This document shows, piece after piece, positions 1 to 4,819 of a DNA stretch of 5,270 bases. Location: positions 1-5,270 of the forward strand of contig USIZ01000117.1 of assembly GCA_900554855.1 (NCBI GenBank), read 5' to 3'. Every line of letters starts with the position of its first letter. Positions within the stretch are counted from its first letter, which is position 1. The notes below the pieces were generated by a model. That model was not told the origin of the DNA. It did not search any database and saw nothing but the letters and a program-made list of their open reading frames with translations. The translations under genes and the position numbers were made by a program. The DNA comes from an uncultured Eubacteriales bacterium. Lineage in GTDB: Bacteria > Bacillota > Clostridia > Oscillospirales > Oscillospiraceae.

Positions 1-284
1 AGGCCGAAGGCCATGAATTCATCATAGAGGAACTCCAGCATCTGCATGGATTTGGAGGTCTCGCCCGCCGGGATCGTGATGATTTTGACCGCAAAGCCGG
101 CTGCTGCAAGACTCTTTTCCACCCATGGCGCATAGAGCGGGGCCACATTGGTATCCGTCACCACCGCCAGCTTCTTTGCCCGGGGCAGGACAGTCCGGCA
201 GTGAGCACCGGCCTGATCCAGCAGGCCCGGCTCGATCAAAATGTCATAATCCCGTCCGGGCAGAGGAATATTCAGTTTGGTCAT
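1..284 (-). CDS. aroB: 3-dehydroquinate synthase, N-terminal part (runs off left edge)
   Basis: Second gene of the aromatic operon; only the first 94 codons are in the window. The enzyme converts DAHP to 3-dehydroquinate, the second step of the shikimate pathway, using NAD and a divalent metal in the cytoplasm. The visible N-terminus fits the NAD-binding domain of the AroB family: an opening strand with YDILIEPG (13-20), the VVTDTNVAPLY segment (41-51) and the PAGETSKS loop (72-79), both typical of AroB nucleotide binding. The ATG start is supported by GAGGAG ten bases upstream (295-300). This ribosome binding site lies directly after the aroF stop codon, and the intergenic gap is only 16 bases, so aroB is almost certainly co-transcribed with aroF and falls under the same attenuator. 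The metal-binding C-terminal domain lies outside the window, so intactness cannot be judged. Confidence 0.93.
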   Translation of the reverse strand, partial: MTKLNIPLPGRDYDILIEPGLLDQAGAHCRTVLPRAKKLAVVTDTNVAPLYAPWVEKSLAAAGFAVKIITIPAGETSKSMQMLEFLYDEFMAFG

Positions 285-300
285 AAAACCCACGCTCCTC

Positions 301-1320
301 TTACTTTACGATCGTCTTGCCCATCATGTCGGTCAGGGTGCTCACCTTGCCCATCAGCGCATCGAACTGGGCCGGGGTCAAAGACTGCTGTCCATCGCAC
401 TTGGCATGGGGCGGATCGTTGTGCACCTCAATGATCAAGCCGTCCGCACCTGCCGCCACAGCGGCCAGCGTCAGCGGCTCCACCAGCCAGGAGTAGCCGC
501 CGGAGTGGCTTGGATCCACAACAATGGGCAGATGGCTCATGCGTTTGATGGCGGGAATAGCGGACACGTCCAGCGTGTTGCGGGTGTAGCCCTCAAAGGT
601 GCGGATGCCGCGCTCGCAGAGAATGACGTTCTCATTGCCGCCAGCCATGATGTATTCGGCGGACATGATCCACTCCTCGTAGGTGTTGGCCAGACCGCGC
701 TTGAGCAGAACCGGTTTGGACATCTTGCCTACCTCTTTCAGCAGGTCAAAGTTCTGCATATTCCGGGCGCCGATCTGTACAAGATCCACCTTCTCTTCAA
801 AGAGGTCGCAGTACTGGGGCCCCATCAGCTCAGTGACGATGGGCATACCGGTCTCCGCCTTGGCTTCCAGCAGCAGCTTCAGGCCGTCCACGCCGAGGCC
901 CTGGAAGGAATAGGGGCTGGTACGGGGTTTGAAGGCGCCGCCGCGCAGCAAGGCCGCGCCGCTGGCGCTGACGTCTTTGGCGATGGAGATGATCTGCTCC
1001 TCGCTCTCCACGGAGCAGGGGCCGGCCATGACGGCGAAATTGCCGCCGCCCACTTTAATACCGTTCACATCGACAACCGTGTCCTCAGGGTGGAACTTGC
1101 GGTTGGCCTTCTTATAGGGCTCCTGCACCCGCATGACCCGCTCCACATGCTCATTGAGCATGATCTCGTCTTCGTCCAGTGCGACCGTATCGCCCACAAG
1201 GCCGAGGATCGTGCAGCCGACGCCCTGGGTAATGCCGACTTTCAGATTTTTCGCTTCAAACTTCGCAGCCAGTTTTCGGATATCAGCCTGTTCCGTGCCC
1301 GGCTTCATAATAACGACCAT
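301..1320 (-). CDS. aroF: 3-deoxy-7-phosphoheptulonate (DAHP) synthase, Thermotoga/Bacillus-like type
   Basis: Catalyses condensation of phosphoenolpyruvate with erythrose 4-phosphate to DAHP, the entry step of the shikimate pathway. The 339-residue protein matches the full length of the AroA/AroF (type I-beta) enzymes. Residues 1 to about 70 form the small ferredoxin-like regulatory domain (MVVIMKPG start), which in the Thermotoga maritima enzyme mediates feedback by aromatic amino acids. The barrel carries AGPCSVES (99-106), RGGAFKPRTSPYSFQG (126-141), QIGARNMQN (182-190), LLKRG (205-209), CERGIRTFE (235-243), DPSHSGG (269-275) and EVHNDP (298-303). The metal ligands expected from the T. 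maritima structure, Cys102, His272, Glu298 and Asp309, are all present at the same numbers, so the enzyme looks active. No chorismate mutase domain is fused. The ATG is preceded by AAGGGAG (1330-1336) with a 9-base spacer. The gene is followed 16 bases later by aroB and is preceded by a leader-peptide attenuator. Confidence 0.97.
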   Translation of the reverse strand: MVVIMKPGTEQADIRKLAAKFEAKNLKVGITQGVGCTILGLVGDTVALDEDEIMLNEHVERVMRVQEPYKKANRKFHPEDTVVDVNGIKVGGGNFAVMAGPCSVESEEQIISIAKDVSASGAALLRGGAFKPRTSPYSFQGLGVDGLKLLLEAKAETGMPIVTELMGPQYCDLFEEKVDLVQIGARNMQNFDLLKEVGKMSKPVLLKRGLANTYEEWIMSAEYIMAGGNENVILCERGIRTFEGYTRNTLDVSAIPAIKRMSHLPIVVDPSHSGGYSWLVEPLTLAAVAAGADGLIIEVHNDPPHAKCDGQQSLTPAQFDALMGKVSTLTDMMGKTIVK

Positions 1321-1356
1321 GTTAAAACACTCCCTTACACTTCATTGCTTTAAAGT

Positions 1357-1389
1357 AAAAGGGACTCATTGACAGAATCAATGAGTCCC
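1357..1389 (-). terminator. Attenuator terminator (region 3:4) upstream of aroF
   Basis: On the minus strand GGGACTCATTGA (1389-1378) pairs perfectly with TCAATGAGTCCC (1372-1361), a 12-bp stem with the 5-base loop TTCTG, followed at once by TTTTACTTTA. This has the form of an intrinsic terminator. It lies between the promoter and the aroF start, 37 bases before the ATG, so its role must be premature termination and not the end of a gene. Its 5' arm plus loop is also the partner of an alternative upstream hairpin (see the antiterminator). Confidence 0.92.
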
Positions 1390-1438
1390 ATAAAAGCAAT
1401 CCTTTTTCACCGCAGTCCGCGGTGCTCATTATTCCGTC
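1371..1438 (-). promoter_or_regulatory. Antiterminator pairing (region 2:3) of the aro attenuator
   Basis: On the minus strand GACGGAATAATGAG (1438-1425) can pair with CTCATTGATTCTGTC (1385-1371): 14 base pairs including one G-U wobble (1435:1374) and one bulged G (1379). This consumes the 5' arm and loop of the terminator, so the two structures exclude each other. The enclosed segment has its own small hairpin, CACCGC (1424-1419) with GCGGTG (1413-1408) around the loop GGACT. Region 2 starts 5 bases after the leader-peptide stop codon, so a ribosome reaching that stop would cover it. Its first 8 bases, GACGGAAT (1438-1431), are also the perfect complement of ATTCCGTC (1522-1515) inside leader codons 3-5, giving the third (1:2, protector) pairing of a classical attenuator. 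Pairings were read by eye; energies were not computed. Confidence 0.8.
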
Positions 1439-1442
1439 TGGA

Positions 1443-1529
1443 TCAATCCACGCTGGCAAAGCCGGTGCTCATAAATCGAGCCCAGCCATAAAAGCAGCCA
1501 TAATAGGATTTGTTGACGGAATGGTGCAT
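1443..1529 (-). CDS. Aromatic-rich leader peptide of the aro attenuator (28 aa)
   Basis: A 28-codon ORF that starts with ATG 24 to 26 bases inside the predicted transcript, has a good ribosome binding site (GAGG at 1537-1540 within AAAGAGAGG, 7-base spacer) and ends with TGA just before the antiterminator. The peptide contains YYGCFYGWARF at residues 9-19, so six of eleven consecutive codons are aromatic (Tyr9, Tyr10, Phe13, Tyr14, Trp16, Phe19), with one more Phe at 24. This is the hallmark of a ribosome-sensing leader like those of trp and pheA in enteric bacteria, here covering all three end products of the pathway that the downstream DAHP synthase initiates. The product itself probably has no function; translation speed is the signal. 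Too short for most automatic gene callers, and overlapped by a longer, spurious ORF in another frame. Confidence 0.88.
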   Translation of the reverse strand: MHHSVNKSYYGCFYGWARFMSTGFASVD

Positions 1530-1560
1530 AGCACTGCCTCTCTTTGCTTGGTATAGCACT

Positions 1561-1588
1561 ATTATACCAGCCCTCCCTCAGAATGCAA
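1561..1588 (-). promoter_or_regulatory. Promoter of the aro operon
   Basis: Minus-strand -35 TTGCAT (1588-1583), 16-base spacer, perfect -10 TATAAT (1566-1561) with the extended -10 TG motif (CTGGTATAAT). Transcription should begin near 1554, giving a leader of roughly 235 bases before the aroF ATG that contains the leader peptide and the attenuator. Confidence 0.85.
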
Positions 1589-1607
1589 CACTTTTTTCCA
1601 TAGCATC

Positions 1608-1636
1608 TTGACACTTGTAATTTTGAATGCTATCAT
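1608..1636 (+). promoter_or_regulatory. Promoter of the small acidic protein gene
   Basis: Perfect -35 TTGACA (1608-1613), 17-base spacer, -10 TATCAT (1631-1636). Predicted start near 1643, about 32 bases before the ATG. It is arranged back to back with the aro promoter: only 19 bases separate the two -35 boxes, so a protein bound there could affect both. Confidence 0.83.
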
Positions 1637-1674
1637 ATCGCACGAGAATTTTTTCAGCCTGAGGAGGCATCTTT

Positions 1675-1890
1675 ATGGCGAAATGGATCGCTGCATATAA
1701 CGAAGAGGACGTACCCTACGGAGATGAGATCCGCATCCGCATTGAGGGTGTGGAGACCGGCTTTGTGGCCGTGCCGGAAAACGGCGAGGATCTCGGTCTC
1801 TACCCGGTGGACACGGAAGAGGAGGCCCGGGAGGATCTGGCCTATATCATGGCCAGTTTCAGCACCTTCCACTGGCTGGACGAGGACTGA
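1675..1890 (+). CDS. Small acidic protein of unknown function (71 aa)
   Basis: I do not recognise a family. The ORF is credible as a gene: near-consensus promoter upstream, strong GAGGAGG ribosome binding site (1661-1667) with a 7-base spacer to ATG, and an intrinsic terminator 24 bases after the stop, making a complete single-gene unit. The protein is strongly acidic (19 Asp/Glu against 4 Lys/Arg) with no signal peptide, membrane segment or Cys, so it is likely cytoplasmic. Alternating hydrophobic and charged residues around EIRIRIEGVETGFVAV (18-33) suggest beta strands, and EEEAREDLAYIMASF (48-62) looks like an amphipathic helix; a small beta-alpha fold is plausible. It ends in an acidic tail, WLDED. 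There is no contextual link to function other than the divergent promoter shared with the aro operon. Confidence 0.8.
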   Translation: MAKWIAAYNEEDVPYGDEIRIRIEGVETGFVAVPENGEDLGLYPVDTEEEAREDLAYIMASFSTFHWLDED

Positions 1891-1914
1891 ACTCCGCACG
1901 CGAGAAAACAATGT

Positions 1915-1947
1915 GAGAGGCAGAGCGGCGGCTCTGCCTCTCTTTTT
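1915..1947 (+). terminator. Intrinsic terminator after the small acidic protein
   Basis: GAGAGGCAGAGC (1915-1926) and GCTCTGCCTCTC (1931-1942) form a perfect 12-bp stem with the tetraloop GGCG, followed by five T. There is no T-run in the minus direction, so it acts on plus-strand transcripts only. It isolates the small gene from malQ, whose promoter begins 16 bases later. Confidence 0.93.
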
Positions 1948-1962
1948 ATGGAATGGTTTCAT

Positions 1963-1991
1963 TTGACAGGCCGTCCCCGGCCTTTTATAAT
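1963..1991 (+). promoter_or_regulatory. Consensus promoter of malQ
   Basis: Both hexamers are perfect: TTGACA (1963-1968) and TATAAT (1986-1991) with the optimal 17-base spacer. Predicted start near 1998. The spacer contains the inverted repeat GGCCG-tccc-CGGCC (1969-1982), a possible operator. No convincing catabolite-response element was found near it. Confidence 0.9.
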
Positions 1992-2027
1992 GGAAACAAT
2001 GAATCGAGAGAGAAAGGGTGTTTCCTC

Positions 2028-3518
2028 ATGTTTCCTCGTTCCAGCGGTATTCTGCTTCATGTGACCAGCCTGCCCTCCCCCTATGGCATTGGCACCATGG
2101 GCGACGGAGCCCGGGCTTTTGTCGATTTTCTGCACGCCGCCGGCCAGAGCTGGTGGCAGATCCTGCCCCTTGTTCCCACCGGAGAAGGCAACTCCCCCTA
2201 TATGTCGCCTTCCTCCGCTGCGGGCAATCCATGGCTCATTGACCCGGAACTGCTCGTCCGGGAAGGACTGTTGACTCAGGATGAGCTGAGCGGTGCAAAA
2301 CAGGATCATCCGGATCGGGTGGACTATGACTTTTTGAATCGCACTCGTATCCCCCTGCTGCGTCAGGCCTTTGCGCGCCGCTCTCCAAAGCAGGCGTCCG
2401 AGGCGGCGGCATTCTCCGCCCGGCACAGCGACTGGCTGCCGGACTACGCGCTGTTCATGGCCTGTCAGGAGCAGTTTCACGCCCCCTTTTATGACTGGCC
2501 GGACAAGGATCTCATTCATCGAAAGCCTGCGGCGCTGGAACACTGGCAGAAGGAGCTTTCGGAAGAAGTGGAGTTCCACACCTTTCTGCAATACCTGTTT
2601 TTCCGGCAGTGGCACGCCCTGAAGCAGTATGCCAACGAAAAGGGCGTGGGTATCATCGGCGACATTCCCTTCTACGTCTCTGACAACTCAGTGGATGTCT
2701 GGTGCCATCCCGAGCTTTTTCAGGTGGATCAGGACTGCCATGCCAAGCTGGTGGCTGGAGTGCCCCCCGATCTGTTCAGCGACGAAGGACAGTTCTGGGG
2801 CAACCCGCTTTATAACTGGCCGCGCCACGCCGAGGACGGTTACAGCTGGTGGTGCAGGCGCATCCGCCAATCCATGGACTTTTACGATGTGATCCGCATT
2901 GACCATTTTCGCGGCTTTGATTCCTACTGGGAGATCCCCCGCACGGCGAAGAGTGCCAAGGAGGGCTGCTGGCGCGCAGGCCCCGGTCAGAAGTGGCTGG
3001 ATGCAGTGCAGGCACAGGTACCCGAAGCAAAATTCATTGCCGAGGATCTGGGCGACCTCACCCCCTCGGCAATTGAGTTCATTCAGAACTCCGGTTTACC
3101 CGGTATGCGGGTGCTGACTGACGCCTTCAACGATTTGAGCGGCGGTTCCTCCTTCCTGCCCCACCGTTGTGTTCCCGGCGCAGTGATCTACACCGGCACG
3201 CACGACACCCCCACCTTTGTGGAATGGCTGTTCTCCATTGCAAACGAAGATCAGCGGCACTACGCCATGGATTATCTGCGCCTTCGCGATGATGAAGGCT
3301 ATGGCTGGGGCGTTATCTGCGGCGCCTGGAGCAGTGTGTGTGAGCTGGCTATGGCACCATTTCAGGATGTACTCGGACTGGGCGGCGACGCCCGAATGAA
3401 TCTGCCCGGATCCATGGGCGGACAAAACTGGAGCTGGCGGGTACGCCGGGAGGCGTTTAATCAGAATGTGGCCGATCATCTGCGCCATATCACATGGCTG
3501 TACGGGCGGCTTCGATAA
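2028..3518 (+). CDS. malQ: 4-alpha-glucanotransferase (amylomaltase, GH77)
   Basis: Transfers alpha-1,4-glucan segments between maltooligosaccharides (disproportionation), in maltodextrin and glycogen metabolism in the cytoplasm; no signal peptide is present. The 496 residues match the roughly 500-residue short bacterial amylomaltases. Family features in order: RSSGILLHVTSLPSPYGIG (4-22), LPLVPTGEGNSPY (46-58), GDIPFYVSDNSVDVW (211-225), VAGVPPDLFS (242-251), GQFWGNPLYNW (254-264), VIRIDHFRGF (288-297) with the nucleophile Asp292, FIAEDLG (336-342) with the acid/base Glu339, and YTGTHDTPT (388-396) with the stabilising Asp393. These correspond to Asp293, Glu340 and Asp395 of the Thermus enzyme, so the catalytic set is complete. 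The reading frame is open from 1953, but that ATG lies upstream of the promoter; the ATG at 2028 follows AGAAAGG (2011-2017) at good spacing and begins at the family's usual N-terminus. It is a monocistronic unit, with no neighbouring amylase, phosphorylase or sugar transporter. Confidence 0.97.
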   Translation: MFPRSSGILLHVTSLPSPYGIGTMGDGARAFVDFLHAAGQSWWQILPLVPTGEGNSPYMSPSSAAGNPWLIDPELLVREGLLTQDELSGAKQDHPDRVDYDFLNRTRIPLLRQAFARRSPKQASEAAAFSARHSDWLPDYALFMACQEQFHAPFYDWPDKDLIHRKPAALEHWQKELSEEVEFHTFLQYLFFRQWHALKQYANEKGVGIIGDIPFYVSDNSVDVWCHPELFQVDQDCHAKLVAGVPPDLFSDEGQFWGNPLYNWPRHAEDGYSWWCRRIRQSMDFYDVIRIDHFRGFDSYWEIPRTAKSAKEGCWRAGPGQKWLDAVQAQVPEAKFIAEDLGDLTPSAIEFIQNSGLPGMRVLTDAFNDLSGGSSFLPHRCVPGAVIYTGTHDTPTFVEWLFSIANEDQRHYAMDYLRLRDDEGYGWGVICGAWSSVCELAMAPFQDVLGLGGDARMNLPGSMGGQNWSWRVRREAFNQNVADHLRHITWLYGRLR

Positions 3519-3523
3519 CAAGC

Positions 3524-3559
3524 AAAAACGCATTGGGTGTTTGAACCCAATGCGTTTTT
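3524..3559. terminator. Bidirectional terminator between malQ and the convergent membrane protein gene
   Basis: AAAAACGCATTGGGT (3524-3538) pairs perfectly with ACCCAATGCGTTTTT (3545-3559) around a 6-base loop. The A-tract on one side and T-tract on the other give a U-run in whichever direction it is transcribed. It starts 5 bases after the malQ stop and ends 2 bases before the stop codon of the minus-strand gene, so one hairpin serves both genes. Confidence 0.94.
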
Positions 3560-3561
3560 CT

Positions 3562-4695
3562 TTAGGACAGCTTATTCCGAATGACGCCAATTTGCTCCGC
3601 CGTCAAAGCCTCGCCGCAGGAGATCTGAACAATGGTACGTCCCTGCTCCAGCAGGATCATCTTTCCCTCCCGACTCTGCCATCCGTAGTCGGTTCGGGTC
3701 CACGCACCGCCGTTGAGGGTGCGCTCCAGCACTTGACGCGCAACGCCCCGCGTCAGACAGCAAGTGACCTGGCTGGTCACGCTTGCGCTATCAGACATCT
3801 CCCAATATTCCGTCTGCCGGGCTAAAAATGTGCCGGACACTGCATAGTCCGAACCGGTCAGCGCACTGTCCTCCGAAAGGTCGGACAGCGTGACCACCGG
3901 GCGGCCAGACACCTCATTTCGCAGCGCCTTCCCGCTCCCCTCTGTCCGGGAGATATTCGGAAACAACAGGCCAAGGCAGAGCACCAGAAGGCATACCCCC
4001 GAGAGGGAAAGTCCCAGCGCCCGGGCCTTCTGCCAGAATGTCAGGCCGCAGGCCAGGGCAAGCACAGCCAGGACGCCAATGAAGTAAGTGCGGTTCCGGC
4101 TCTCGTCCAACTGGGACATCAGCAGCACCGGGAACAGCTCCCCCAGCAAAATGACCCACGGCGTCAGTCCGTGCACCCACGCAGAGGCATAACTGCGCAG
4201 CGTAAGCAGATTGGCCGCAGCCAATGCTGCCGCCACCCAGCGAAATACTGCCATACCCAGTGCACGGTAGGAGGCATACCAAGGGCCCAGTCCAAGCCAG
4301 GTCGCCCCGCCAAACATAAAAATGGCAAATACAACGGATATCAGCACCATCAACGGAGCAGTCCAGTGGTCGGGGTGCAGGCAGTCTGACCGCTCCAGTG
4401 CTGCGTTCAGCGCCTCCCGATCCGCATCCACGCAGGGTCGGCTTTTCAAAATTGCCATTCCGTTGAAGCCGCCAACCAGCTCCCAACCGCAGTGACGGAT
4501 CTCCTCCAGCGGAAATTCCTGTGCTCTCCCGCAGGAAACTACGGCGTATTGCAGGTCTCTTCGTTCCATTCGCTCAAAGCGGCCGCACAGCAGGCCCTCT
4601 GTGCTCACAAGCTCCAGCCCCTGCTCTGCCAGCTTTTCCAGTCTTGTCTGAAGATGGCGGGCATCCGAGGCGAGAAAATACAGATATTTTCGCAA
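3562..4695 (-). CDS. DUF2812-like multi-pass membrane protein, TTG start (377 aa)
   Basis: Residues 1 to about 87 resemble the DUF2812 domain: a short strand (RKYLYFL), a helix ending in an 'aeqGleLvst' turn (23-32), a phenylalanine/basic strand (GRFERME), LQYAVV (48-53), and a GWELVG...AILKSRP segment (70-87). This is followed by about five hydrophobic membrane segments near 112-135, 145-165, 173-193, 204-222 and 227-246. A soluble C-terminal part (about 250-377) contains VVTLSDLSED and SGTFLARQTEYWEM, like the tail of DUF2812 membrane proteins. The family's biochemical role is unknown; members often lie beside PadR-type regulators, but none is visible here. The start is TTG (4695-4693): the codon two upstream is an in-frame TGA (4701-4699), and AAGGGG (4705-4710) sits 9 bases before it. 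The next in-frame Met (43) would remove half of the N-terminal domain. Family assignment is from pattern memory and is moderate; membrane topology is clear. Confidence 0.82.
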   Translation of the reverse strand: MRKYLYFLASDARHLQTRLEKLAEQGLELVSTEGLLCGRFERMERRDLQYAVVSCGRAQEFPLEEIRHCGWELVGGFNGMAILKSRPCVDADREALNAALERSDCLHPDHWTAPLMVLISVVFAIFMFGGATWLGLGPWYASYRALGMAVFRWVAAALAAANLLTLRSYASAWVHGLTPWVILLGELFPVLLMSQLDESRNRTYFIGVLAVLALACGLTFWQKARALGLSLSGVCLLVLCLGLLFPNISRTEGSGKALRNEVSGRPVVTLSDLSEDSALTGSDYAVSGTFLARQTEYWEMSDSASVTSQVTCCLTRGVARQVLERTLNGGAWTRTDYGWQSREGKMILLEQGRTIVQISCGEALTAEQIGVIRNKLS

Positions 4696-4718
4696 AGGTC
4701 ACTTCCCCTTTCTCCGTT

Positions 4719-4747
4719 ATCTTACCCGATTGCACCGTCCCTGTCAA
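4719..4747 (-). promoter_or_regulatory. Promoter of the DUF2812-like gene
   Basis: Minus-strand TTGACA (4747-4742), 17-base spacer, TAAGAT (4724-4719). Predicted start near 4712, which leaves a very short leader that already contains the ribosome binding site and supports the TTG start at 4695. Confidence 0.82.
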
Positions 4748-4766
4748 ATCAGCGGGCAAAGCTCAT

Positions 4767-4794
4767 TTGCAAGTCGTGCGAAATATGTTAAAAT
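4767..4794 (+). promoter_or_regulatory. Promoter of the lipoprotein gene
   Basis: TTGCAA (4767-4772), 16-base spacer, TAAAAT (4789-4794) with an extended -10 TG one base upstream (TATGTTAAAAT). Predicted start near 4801, about 19 bases before the ATG. Divergent from the minus-strand promoter at 4719-4747, with 19 bases between the two -35 boxes. Confidence 0.65.
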
Positions 4795-4819
4795 GAAAAA
4801 AAGAATCGGGAGGTCATTT

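Noticed and set aside
277..1353. 358-residue plus-strand ORF
   Set aside because: It is antisense to aroF, which has every catalytic motif. The open frame is a by-product of GC-rich codon usage, and no promoter or ribosome binding site supports it.
1408..1430. T-box riboswitch core (ACCGCGG at 1423-1417, minus strand, before a terminator)
   Set aside because: The GGGTGG half of the T-box and its UGGN bulge are absent, and the sequence is explained by a small CACCGC/GCGGTG hairpin inside the antiterminator. The translated aromatic leader ORF fits far better.
1429..1614. 61-residue minus-strand ORF upstream of aroF
   Set aside because: It begins upstream of the aro -10 box and so could not be translated from that transcript. 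It overlaps the better-supported leader peptide in another frame.
1990..2003. Possible catabolite-response element just after the malQ -10 box (TGGAAACAATGA)
   Set aside because: It mismatches the cre consensus at the central CG and at flanking positions and is not palindromic.
1953..2027. N-terminal extension of MalQ from the ATG at 1953
   Set aside because: The extra 25 codons span the -35 and -10 boxes of the consensus malQ promoter, and GH77 proteins begin near the RSSGILLHVTSLPSPYG segment.
1959..2615. 218-residue minus-strand ORF overlapping malQ
   Set aside because: It lies antisense to the well-conserved MalQ reading frame, has no ribosome binding site or recognisable domain, and its composition looks like a shadow frame.
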